Shown piece by piece: positions 1-7,292 of a DNA stretch of 64,000 bases. Positions within the stretch are counted from its first letter, which is position 1. The number at the start of each line of letters is the position of its first letter. The notes below the pieces were generated by a model. That model saw nothing but the letters and a program-made list of their open reading frames with translations, made no database searches and had not been told where the DNA came from. This DNA is from Bryobacterales bacterium (GTDB lineage Bacteria > Acidobacteriota > Terriglobia > Bryobacterales > UBA6623). The stretch lies in NCBI GenBank assembly GCA_028819255.1, contig JAPPMB010000114.1, positions 150,640 to 214,639 on the forward strand, written 5' to 3'. The position numbers were made by a program, and so were the translations under genes.

Positions 1-45
1 GCGCTATGCGGCCAGGACCGCTATCAGTGGCGAGGAAGAGTGCAT

Positions 46-273
46 ATGAAGACCAACGGAAGCGTCGCAACGCTGGATCTTGCCTGGAGACTCTCGTCAC
101 GAACCAATCCAAGCCTCGAACCGTGGGACTACTCCGGCTACCAGCCGACGAAGGCGGAGATGGAAGTGGAATGGGACGCGCCCGAGGGCCTGAAGCTTGA
201 GCAGATCACAAGAGCCGTGTGGAAGCCGGTCGGGGTTCGCTGGGTGGGCAAGCCGAGGAGCCGCCGGAGGTGA
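46..273 (+). CDS. small protein of unknown function
   Basis: This 75-residue reading frame starts at an ATG preceded by GAGGAAG with about 7 bases of spacing, a good ribosome binding site. A GTG six bases upstream is the alternative start. The product is hydrophilic and rich in Trp, Glu and Pro, ends in a basic RSRRR-like tail, and has no membrane segment. I recognise no family. It lies at the window's left edge, about 60 bases before a nuclease-fold gene on the same strand, so it may be the tail of a larger accessory cassette that continues to the left. Composition looks protein-like, but coding status rests only on the start context and frame length. Confidence 0.45.
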   Translation: MKTNGSVATLDLAWRLSSRTNPSLEPWDYSGYQPTKAEMEVEWDAPEGLKLEQITRAVWKPVGVRWVGKPRSRRR

Positions 274-318
274 GACCGGTCGCCACGTGCCTAAGAAACG
301 GTTTTCGTCACTATTCGA

Positions 319-324
319 TATAAT
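319..324 (+). promoter_or_regulatory. -10 hexamer TATAAT just before the EEP nuclease gene
   Basis: A perfect TATAAT lies 10 bases before the ATG at 335. Standard spacing puts transcription start at about 331-332, so the transcript would begin within a few bases of the start codon. No convincing -35 and no Shine-Dalgarno sequence are visible before 335. Confidence 0.5.
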
Positions 325-334
325 CCTCTATCGA

Positions 335-1174
335 ATGAAGGATATGATCCGGATCGGCACTTGGAACACGGAGTGGGCCGAGCCAGGTGCCAAGATACCA
401 AGAGACAAGATCATTAGCGACAAGCTCGCCGCGACCAAGTGCGACATCCTGTGCGTGACCGAGGGGTTCGCGGGGATTCTCCCAAATGGAGGACATGTGA
501 TCGACGCCGGCGAGGATTGGGGCTGTCCGATCAAGGAAGGGCGCAGGAAAGTGCTGCTGTGGAGCAAGCAACCCTGGACTCCTCACACCCATGCCTTGGG
601 TTCGGAAGAGTTCCACAAGGGCAGGTTCGTCGCGGGCACCACTGAAACCGCCTCAAGGGCGCGCCTGACCGTCATTGGCGTCTGCATCCCTTGGTCGGGC
701 TCGCATGTGAATATCTGCCAGAAAAACCTCCTGCCATGGGAGGATCACAAACGGTGGATAGCAGGGTTCCGGAAGCTGCGGTGCCGGTTCCCCGAGTCGC
801 GAACCGTTGTCTTGGGAGACTTTAACCAGAGGATTCCGAAGATCAAGAAACTCGTGCCCCCAATAGTTCACGACGCGCTCTTGCGATCGTTCGAAGACTT
901 CCGGTTCGCGACTAAAGGAGAATTGCCCGGTGACCTGAGCGTGATCGATCACATCGCGCACACCCCGGACCTGGCCTTGGCCGGGGACAGCATCAAGATC
1001 TGGCCCAAGTGTGTAAAGAACGACGACGCCCTGCGGAAGAAATACGAGCTAGAGAAGCTAGAGCCAGCCATCATGAAAAAATGGGAGAAGGGTTGGAAGA
1101 AGACGTGTCCCGGCCCGACAAAGCTATACCTCTCGGACCACTTCGGAGTACGGGGTGATTTTGAGTTTCCATAG
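335..1174 (+). CDS. endonuclease/exonuclease/phosphatase (EEP) family protein
   Basis: The 279-residue product has the hallmarks of the EEP (DNase I-like) fold: an N-terminal GTWNTEW strand supplying the metal-site Asn, a VTEG segment with the catalytic Glu, GDFNQR in the middle (the family's GDFN motif), DHIAH near residue 205, and a C-terminal SDHFGV carrying the catalytic His. Such proteins cleave phosphodiester bonds in nucleic acids, phosphoinositides or related substrates; the substrate here cannot be read. There is no signal peptide, so it is probably cytoplasmic. The frame is open further upstream, but I start at 335 because homology-like sequence begins there and a TATAAT lies just ahead; the ATG at 344 is also possible. 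It sits next to a SprT-like protease gene in DNA of lower GC than the rest, which suggests acquired DNA. Confidence 0.75.
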   Translation: MKDMIRIGTWNTEWAEPGAKIPRDKIISDKLAATKCDILCVTEGFAGILPNGGHVIDAGEDWGCPIKEGRRKVLLWSKQPWTPHTHALGSEEFHKGRFVAGTTETASRARLTVIGVCIPWSGSHVNICQKNLLPWEDHKRWIAGFRKLRCRFPESRTVVLGDFNQRIPKIKKLVPPIVHDALLRSFEDFRFATKGELPGDLSVIDHIAHTPDLALAGDSIKIWPKCVKNDDALRKKYELEKLEPAIMKKWEKGWKKTCPGPTKLYLSDHFGVRGDFEFP

Positions 1175-1573
1175 AAGGCAGATTGGAAGAGTCGCATTAG
1201 GTCCGATTTGGATTCGTTTGGAGATATGCAATTGGCTTGGTGACTTGGCGATAATCAGCTGCAATTCGCTGGAACGGCCGCACCAACGTGGAAGCAACGG
1301 CCGCTTTCTCATTGTGACAATGATCATCGGCGTTGTCTGCAGAGAGGCGTTCCGTCCCCGGGCGAGATCCGCCCTCCGCTTGCCGCGCTTGCGATGGATT
1401 CCGTCAGAGCAGGTCATACCCTTGGGAATGCCCATGTCGAAGCCCGCCGGTGTGCCTGACGCTGCCAGCGCATGCGTGCTGGGCTTCCCGGCTTGCGGCC
1501 GGTGTGCCTCGCCCACTCCCTACCTCGCGGAACCGCCACGCCCCGATGTGGCAAATTGATAGTGGGAACAGGA
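1175..1573. other. non-coding interval, partly AT-richer
   Basis: No convincing gene. Bases 1180-1330 are visibly AT-richer than the window average. Weak frames run through the interval, but their translations are Arg/Pro-rich shadows without motif content. Confidence 0.4.
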
Positions 1574-2428
1574 ATGGGCAAGTCGGCGGAGTTTGCAGTC
1601 TACGACCCCGTGGAAGTCAACCTCGGCGGCGCCAGGGACCACCTCGGCCACATCGCACGCAAGGAAGCCAAGAAAGCAGTCGTCGTGACGGCGGATGACG
1701 ACAATCTGTATGTCCCGTGGCGATTTCTGTCGCTCGACAGGCAGGGCCGGCGGAAGCGTGTGACGGCGGCTATCGACGAGGAGAAGGCGCAGTTTCGCCC
1801 CGATGACAAGGTAAAGTTTCGGCACGGCTCGGGCACACTCCACGGTGTGATTGCGCGCTTCGGTCCGAAGAGAGCAGTTGTCGCAGCCGAGGGCGAGAAG
1901 ACCTACTTGGTGCCTTACAGACAGCTCACACATGTGGGATGGAAGGGCTTCAGACGGGACGCCAGGCATCTGCAGAGTGTGACCAGGCAGACAGAACGTC
2001 TCATTTCGCTGCATGGTCTCAAGCGCTGGAGCTTCCAGTTCGACGATGCGCTGAAGCGCGCCGGATCCTGCTCGTTTGCCACGAAGGTGATCACACTGTC
2101 TCGGCTGTACTGCCTCAAGGCGTCGGATGCGGATGTCCGAGACACCATCCTCCACGAGATCGCCCACGCACTGGCGGGTCCGGGCCACCATCACGACAAG
2201 GTGTGGAGGGAGAAGGCCCGCGCGATCGGCTGCACTGCGGAAAGGTGCCACTACGTAGACTTCGCTCCATCGCGCTACATCAAGTTCTGCAAGGTGTGCG
2301 GGTGGTACAGGAAGGCAAACTTCAGACGACGAAACACCGTGTGTAAGCGGTGCAGGCGACGCCCGCGGTACAAGAACTTCACGAAGGAGGCGTGGGAACG
2401 CATGGCGTTCGGACCACCGTTTGTCTAG
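1574..2428 (+). CDS. SprT-like zinc metalloprotease with two N-terminal SH3/KOW-like repeats and a zinc ribbon
   Basis: The 284-residue product has three parts. Residues ~12-54 and ~77-118 are two copies of one ~42-residue module, sharing the pattern V-x-hydrophobic, a Gly turn, G-x-IAR, K-x-AVV, then a YVPWR/YLVPYR ending; they look like small SH3/KOW/Tudor-type barrels. Residues ~135-215 are a SprT-like domain with HEIAH at 194-198 and a GHHHDKVW segment giving the third zinc ligand. A CKVC...CKRC zinc ribbon follows. SprT/SPRTN-family proteases act on DNA-associated proteins, including DNA-protein crosslinks, but this one's substrate is unknown. I start at the ATG at 1574 because the module begins right after it; the upstream extension is unlike protein, and the ribosome binding site is weak. 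The neighbouring EEP nuclease-like gene suggests an accessory nucleic-acid cassette. Confidence 0.75.
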   Translation: MGKSAEFAVYDPVEVNLGGARDHLGHIARKEAKKAVVVTADDDNLYVPWRFLSLDRQGRRKRVTAAIDEEKAQFRPDDKVKFRHGSGTLHGVIARFGPKRAVVAAEGEKTYLVPYRQLTHVGWKGFRRDARHLQSVTRQTERLISLHGLKRWSFQFDDALKRAGSCSFATKVITLSRLYCLKASDADVRDTILHEIAHALAGPGHHHDKVWREKARAIGCTAERCHYVDFAPSRYIKFCKVCGWYRKANFRRRNTVCKRCRRRPRYKNFTKEAWERMAFGPPFV

Positions 2429-2755
2429 GACCCGCTTGCGTTGACGCCCCGGCTGTCCCTCCGGCCTGCATTGCGGACGCCGTTGAGCCGGGCAAGGATC
2501 CAGTGGCTCGTGTCGCAACGCCCCCTTCCGCCACACTTGCCGGCGTTGCCCGAGTGCCCCGGCTGCGCCGACTGGGGACGCCTGGCCGATCCGGACGCGC
2601 AACACTGCAGCCGCGTAGCGGGACTCGGGATTCCGGCCCGGAACTGCCTTTCCGCCTGCGGGTCGCCTGGTCCGCGGCATGAACAGCCCGGTCAGTCACT
2701 CCTGTCTTCGAGCGGCCCAGTGGGTAGCCCTTGCTCCATCGCTCCTGGGTTCGAC
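2429..2755. other. intergenic interval, nothing recognised
   Basis: This GC-rich spacer lies between the SprT-like gene and the convergent P1 peptidase gene. No RNA gene, repeat or supported coding frame was seen, and no U-tract terminator is visible. Confidence 0.4.
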
Positions 2756-3835
2756 CTAGAGATCCCGTGCTGCTGGCAGTCCGAAGCCGCTCGATGCCGC
2801 TCTCACCGCCGCCACGACGGCATTTGCCATGGCGCTGGCAGCCGCTGCGCCGACCAGCCCGAGCAGACGGACATCCGGTCGCCCTCCGCCAAGTCCCAGC
2901 GCGAATACGGTGTCGCCGTCAAAGGGCATGTGGGCGGGGCGAATCGCCCGCGCCAGCCCGTCGTGAGCCATCTGGGCGACTTTCGTCGCTTGCGACTTGG
3001 TCCAGAGCAGGTTCGTCGCGATGACGCCGATCGTGGTGTTGCCGCTCCCCTCGGCAATGGTGCGCCAGCCTCCTGCAATGAGCTGTTTCATGCTGTCGGC
3101 GAAGCCGTCGCCAGTCTCGTTGCGGGCGCCCGCCACAATCTCCCCGGTTGAGGGTTCGACTACGTCGCCCAGGCAGTTCACCGCGACAAGGGCTCCCACG
3201 ACGAGTCCGTCTCCGAGGGAGACCGCAGACGACCCCAGGCCGCCTCGCATCGCGCGGCCGGCGCCGAGCATCTTGCCGACCGTCGCACCCGCACCCGCGC
3301 CGACGCTCCCCATCTCCACGGGCCCGCCCGAAGCCGCCACTGCGGCGAGGCGGCCCGACCTTGCGTCCGGGCGGATCTCCGGATCGCCCACGCCCAGGTC
3401 GAACAGGACCGCCGCCGGGACGATCGGCACCACGGACTCTCCCACGGTGAAGCCTCTCCCCTGGCGCTCAAGATGCCGCATCACACCGTCGGCCGCCGCA
3501 AGGCCGTAGGCGCTGCCACCCGTCAGCAGCACCGCATGGACGGATCCCACGGTCATCTCGGGGCTCAGCAGGCCGGTTTCCCTTGTCCCCGGGGCGCCGC
3601 CGCGAACATCCACTCCGGCGACCGCGCCGCCCTCGGCCAGGACCACGGTGCATCCGGTCGAGCCGGACCGGTGTGTCCAGTGTCCCACCCGGACTCCTCG
3701 CACGGCGGTCAGTGTCGAGTTCACTTCCGTTGCTTCCGATCCGGCCAGTCCCGCAGCCACGCCGGCGGCCCCAAGGCCTAGGACTCCGCGCCTCGAGACG
3801 GTCCTGCAGAGGATGGGGTGTCCCATCGGCAACAT
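2756..3835 (-). CDS. P1 family peptidase (DmpA/BapA-type aminopeptidase, family S58), exported
   Basis: The 359-residue product belongs to the self-processing DmpA/BapA aminopeptidases, which cut N-terminal residues (L-, D- or beta-amino acids depending on member). Family features are an N-terminal GVRVGHWT strand, the TVVLAEGGAVAGVDVRGGAPGT-type segment, GGSAYGL near residue 105, GGLGSSA, and a late GSGNTTIGV. In this family autocleavage exposes a Ser/Thr nucleophile; from the pattern I infer cleavage at Asn-Thr in GSGNTTIGV. The N-terminus carries a twin-arginine-like SRRGVLGLG leader, so export is likely. I start at 3835 because GAGGA stands 7 bases ahead; an upstream in-frame ATG at 3850 is weaker. 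It is divergent from the LarA-like gene, with starts 37 bases apart. Confidence 0.85.
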   Translation of the reverse strand: MLPMGHPILCRTVSRRGVLGLGAAGVAAGLAGSEATEVNSTLTAVRGVRVGHWTHRSGSTGCTVVLAEGGAVAGVDVRGGAPGTRETGLLSPEMTVGSVHAVLLTGGSAYGLAAADGVMRHLERQGRGFTVGESVVPIVPAAVLFDLGVGDPEIRPDARSGRLAAVAASGGPVEMGSVGAGAGATVGKMLGAGRAMRGGLGSSAVSLGDGLVVGALVAVNCLGDVVEPSTGEIVAGARNETGDGFADSMKQLIAGGWRTIAEGSGNTTIGVIATNLLWTKSQATKVAQMAHDGLARAIRPAHMPFDGDTVFALGLGGGRPDVRLLGLVGAAAASAMANAVVAAVRAASSGFGLPAARDL

Positions 3836-3858
3836 TCTACGTCCTCGCACGGTGCCTG

Positions 3859-3864
3859 TATAAT
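3859..3864 (+). promoter_or_regulatory. -10 hexamer TATAAT before the LarA-like gene
   Basis: A perfect TATAAT ends 8 bases before the ATG at 3873. Transcription would then begin at about 3871, giving an essentially leaderless mRNA. No Shine-Dalgarno sequence is present between hexamer and ATG, which fits that reading. No clear -35 element is visible. Confidence 0.5.
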
Positions 3865-3872
3865 CCCTTGCG

Positions 3873-5147
3873 ATGGGCCTGCCCCGACTGATCGAGATTC
3901 GCCAGAACTTTCCCGACCGCTCCCTTCCCGATGTCTACCAGGCGGTGCGGGCGGAGATGGATGCGGCGGACTGGGTCGCGAGCGTGCCGCCAGGCAGTCG
4001 CATCGCAGTCGGAGTCGGCAGCCGCGGCATTGCAAACCTTGACACGATCGTCCGGGCGGTGATCGATTCGTGGCGCAATCGCCGCGTCAAGCCTTTCATC
4101 ATCCCGGTCATGGGCAGCCATGGAGGCGGTACCGCGCAGGGCCAGGAGGAGGTCTTGGCGCACTATGGGATCACCGAGGGAGCGATGGGCGCACCGGTGG
4201 TTAGCTCGCTGGACGTAGTGCCGATCGGCGAGTCGCCTCAGGGAATCGCCGTCTCGATGGACAAGTCCGCGTGGGAGGCCGACGGAGTCATGCTGTGCAG
4301 CCGTGTCAAGTGGCACACAGGCTTCGAAGGAAGGATCGAGAGCGGCATTCACAAGATGATGGCGATCGGCCTTGGAAAGTGGGAGGGTGCCAGGCGCTAC
4401 CACATGTGGGCGGTCCGTCTGGGACTGGAGCAGGTCATCCGCGAGGTCGGCCGCGTGATGCTCGATACGGGCCGGATGCTCGGCGGTCTCGCCATTCTCG
4501 AGGACGCCTGCCACGGTACCGCCGAAGTGCACGCCGTCGGCGCGTCCGGCATGGTTCCCCGCGAGGAGGAGCTGCTGGCGCTAGTGAAGGGCTGGAAGGC
4601 GAACATCCCGGTTTCCTCGATCGACCTGCTGGTCGTGGACGAGATCGGAAAGAACATTTCGGGCTCGGGCATGGACACCAAGGTGATCAATCGCTCCTCT
4701 CTCGGGCGCAACTGCTGGCCCGGCCTCCCGCGCATCGAGCGCATCTACGCCCGCAGCATCACGCCCCACGGAGGTGGCAACGCCGTGGGGATCGGCCTAT
4801 GCGACATCATCCACGACCGGCTCTACGAGGCGGTCGACTTTCCAAAGACGTGGATCAATTCCTTCACCGCGTCCAGCACCATCGGGTGCATGTGCCCGCC
4901 GCACTTCCCGACCGACCGCGAGTGCATCGAGAAGATCCTCGCAACGTGCGGCAAGGCCGACTCCGCCGATTGCGGCGTGGTCTGGATCCGCAACACCATG
5001 GAACTTGGCCGCATGCGCGTCAGCGAGAACCTTCTCGAAGAATTGCGGGGTGACCCGCTCATTGAGGTCGTTGGCGCCCCTCGACCGATCAAGTTCGACC
5101 CGGACGGTCAGGTCTCGGACGAGACGAGGATTGCCGAGGCGGCCTAG
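3873..5147 (+). CDS. LarA-like (DUF2088) protein, lactate racemase superfamily homologue
   Basis: The 424-residue cytoplasmic protein matches the LarA-like N-terminal family. Residues ~83-92 contain VMGSHGGGTAQGQ, corresponding to the family's GxH motif, and residues ~140-175 hold a cluster of Lys and His (VKWHTGF...ESGIHKMM...GKWEGARRYH) where LarA places its nickel-pincer and catalytic residues. True LarA racemases use a nickel-pincer nucleotide made by LarBCE; none of those genes is in this window, so the substrate and cofactor of this homologue are uncertain. The start is the ATG at 3873, immediately after TATAAT, with no Shine-Dalgarno. It is divergent from a P1 peptidase. Alternative: an uncharacterised DUF2088 enzyme acting on another alpha-hydroxy acid. 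Confidence 0.75.
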   Translation: MGLPRLIEIRQNFPDRSLPDVYQAVRAEMDAADWVASVPPGSRIAVGVGSRGIANLDTIVRAVIDSWRNRRVKPFIIPVMGSHGGGTAQGQEEVLAHYGITEGAMGAPVVSSLDVVPIGESPQGIAVSMDKSAWEADGVMLCSRVKWHTGFEGRIESGIHKMMAIGLGKWEGARRYHMWAVRLGLEQVIREVGRVMLDTGRMLGGLAILEDACHGTAEVHAVGASGMVPREEELLALVKGWKANIPVSSIDLLVVDEIGKNISGSGMDTKVINRSSLGRNCWPGLPRIERIYARSITPHGGGNAVGIGLCDIIHDRLYEAVDFPKTWINSFTASSTIGCMCPPHFPTDRECIEKILATCGKADSADCGVVWIRNTMELGRMRVSENLLEELRGDPLIEVVGAPRPIKFDPDGQVSDETRIAEAA

Positions 5148-5270
5148 GCCGGGAGCTGGCATGCGATGTGGCCCTGCGAAGTGGGACAGGAACTGGCAGA
5201 CCGGTCCCCCCGCAGACGGGTGCGAACCGGCGGAAGTCGATAGACTGAAGGCTCGGGTCCCGTTCGATTG

Positions 5271-6272
5271 ATGGCAGCGTCCCGCCCCGCCCCGCTCTCC
5301 AAGGTGGAACTGTTCTCCCTTGTCGCCTCCGACCTGCGTCGCGTTGACAAGGTCATTGCTCTCGACACGGTCTGCTCCGAGGATGCCGTCACATCGATCA
5401 GCCGCCACCTGAACTCAAGCGGCGGAAAGCGGCTGCGCCCGGCGCTCGTCCTCCTGTCGGCGCGCGCATGCGGCGCCCGTGGGGACTCCCCGATCCGCAT
5501 TGCAGCGGTCATGGAGATCATCCACGCTGCGACGCTAGTCCATGACGATGTCATCGACAACGCCGAGGTGCGGCGCGGAAGCCCGTCGCCCAACCGGGCG
5601 TGGGGCAACCAGATCAGCGTTCTGGCAGGCGACTGGCTCTACATGCAGGCGTTCAGCATCGCCCTGCGCGAGCGCGAGTTCGAAATCCTCGACATCCTGA
5701 TCGACCTGACCAGGATGATGGTTGAGGGCGAGCTGATGCAGGCCGGTCTCATCGGCCGCCTCGATGTCTCCGAGCAGCAGTACCACGATCTGATTCACCG
5801 GAAGACGGCCTGCCTGCTTTCAGCATGCACCCGCCTCGGGGCGCTGCTCGCCCGCAAGGGCGAGAAGACGGAGGAGCGTCTCCGGGCGTACGGATGGAAC
5901 CTGGGCATGGCGTTCCAGCTGATCGACGACGTGCTGGATTTTGAGGCCACCGAGTCGGTGCTCGGGAAGCCGGTGGGCAACGATCTCAAGGAGGGCAAGG
6001 TGACGCTGCCGATGATCCTCGCCCTGCGGAAGTGCACGCCGGCGGAGCGCGAGCTGGTAGAGACGGTAATCCGCGACCGCGGATACGGTTCGGTCTCGCT
6101 CGCACGGATTCTCGAGATTCTGGACCGGCACGGGACGATTGCGGAGGTGCGGAAGCGCGCCATGCGGTTCTGCGATGCGGCGCTCGAGGGACTGGAAACC
6201 CTGCCCGACTCGCCGCACAGACGGGCCCTGGTGGATGCTGCGGCACACTGGGCGGTCGTCCGCGCGAACTGA
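5271..6272 (+). CDS. trans-polyprenyl diphosphate synthase (octaprenyl/heptaprenyl type)
   Basis: The 333-residue product is a polyprenyl synthetase. It condenses isopentenyl diphosphate onto an allylic primer to make the isoprenoid side chain of quinones. Both aspartate-rich motifs are visible: LVHDDVID near residue 90 (first DDxxD) and LIDDVLD near residue 217 (second DDxxD), plus GGKRLRP near residue 48 and GNDLKEGKVTLP after the second motif. Length is normal for IspB/HepT-like enzymes. Chain length cannot be read safely; in an organism with futalosine-route menaquinone synthesis (mqnD is in this window) the product probably prenylates menaquinone. The frame opens with TTG-ATG; I use the ATG. 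No strong ribosome binding site is visible. The gene stands alone, followed by a convergent enoyl-CoA hydratase. Confidence 0.9.
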   Translation: MAASRPAPLSKVELFSLVASDLRRVDKVIALDTVCSEDAVTSISRHLNSSGGKRLRPALVLLSARACGARGDSPIRIAAVMEIIHAATLVHDDVIDNAEVRRGSPSPNRAWGNQISVLAGDWLYMQAFSIALREREFEILDILIDLTRMMVEGELMQAGLIGRLDVSEQQYHDLIHRKTACLLSACTRLGALLARKGEKTEERLRAYGWNLGMAFQLIDDVLDFEATESVLGKPVGNDLKEGKVTLPMILALRKCTPAERELVETVIRDRGYGSVSLARILEILDRHGTIAEVRKRAMRFCDAALEGLETLPDSPHRRALVDAAAHWAVVRAN

Positions 6273-6399
6273 TCCGGATCACGCTGGCGCATCGGTCGGC
6301 CCGCCGGATCAGGATGATCCGTGCGGTCCTGCTCCCTCCGCGAGACGTGCGCCCGCTGAACCCTCGCCGCACGGAAGCAGCATGCCGCCGTGCGGCGGC

Positions 6400-7188
6400 T
6401 CAGTCCCGGCGCTGCGAGGATCTCCCGTCGAGAAACGCCCGCATCATGCGCTTCGGCTCGTCGGTCCGATAGGCCCTGGCGAAGAAGCGGACTCCTTCCC
6501 GGATCGCGCGCGGCAGACTCGCCCGCTCCCAAAGCCGGAACAGCTCCTTCTGATCCCGGACGGCCACAGGGCCCGCAGACAGAATGGACTCGAGCCAGCC
6601 TTCAATGGCGTCGTCGAGATCCGCGGCCGGAACCAGCCTCTGAATGAAGCCCATGTCCAGGGCCGCTTGAGCGTTGACGATGTCGCCCGTCAGCAGGAGT
6701 TCGCGGGTGCGTCCCCAGCCCACGAGCTGCGGCAGCAGGGCTGCTTCGATGACGGACGGTACGCCGACCCGGACCTCCGGCATGCCGAACTGCGAGTCCG
6801 TCGACGCGGCACGCAGGTCACAGCTCGCTGCGACCTCCATTCCGGCCCCGAGGCAGTAGCCCTCGATCCGGGCCAGTGTCGGCACCGGGAAATCGCGGAG
6901 CCGCCTGCACACCCCGTGGAGGTCCAGAATGAACGCTCGCGCGCTGGCGGCGTCGAGCTCGGCCATTTCGCGAAGGTCGGCTCCTCCGATGAACGCGCGG
7001 CTTCCCTCGCCCCGCAGGACCAGCGCCCGGATGGACCGGGAAGCCTCCAGCTGGTCGAGCGCCGCGGACAGCCGGCGGGCAAGCCCGCCGCCGAGAACGT
7101 TGAGCTTGGACTGGTTGTCGATGCTCACCCAGGCCACAGGTCCGCCCGGCAGATCCCGGATGCGCAGTCGAACCGCAGGTTTGCGCAT
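6400..7188 (-). CDS. enoyl-CoA hydratase/isomerase family protein
   Basis: The 262-residue product has the crotonase fold. The oxyanion-hole segments are FIGGADLREM near residue 67 and YCLGAGMEVAASCDLR near residue 110. The two acidic positions of hydratases appear to be kept, one in the GMEVA segment and one in FGMPEVRVGVPS. It probably hydrates or isomerises 2-enoyl-CoA thioesters in fatty-acid or aromatic catabolism; crotonases are diverse and the substrate cannot be assigned. The true start is the ATG at 7188; the frame stays open upstream, but that sequence is shadow of the neighbouring DUF1501 gene. A GGAGA-like ribosome binding site precedes the start. It lies 104 bases downstream of the DUF1501 gene on the same strand. 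Confidence 0.88.
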   Translation of the reverse strand: MRKPAVRLRIRDLPGGPVAWVSIDNQSKLNVLGGGLARRLSAALDQLEASRSIRALVLRGEGSRAFIGGADLREMAELDAASARAFILDLHGVCRRLRDFPVPTLARIEGYCLGAGMEVAASCDLRAASTDSQFGMPEVRVGVPSVIEAALLPQLVGWGRTRELLLTGDIVNAQAALDMGFIQRLVPAADLDDAIEGWLESILSAGPVAVRDQKELFRLWERASLPRAIREGVRFFARAYRTDEPKRMMRAFLDGRSSQRRD

Positions 7189-7292
7189 CGGCTTCAACTC
7201 TCCCTGTCCGGCCGGGGCATGCGGCCTGTCCGGCAAGCCAGCACCGTACCGCGGCTTCCGGGCAAGCGCCGGCTGTAGCCGGCCTTCGGGCC

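Noticed and set aside
1155..1559. 134-codon plus-strand frame overlapping the EEP gene end
   Set aside because: Overlaps a good gene end and has no ribosome binding site or domain.
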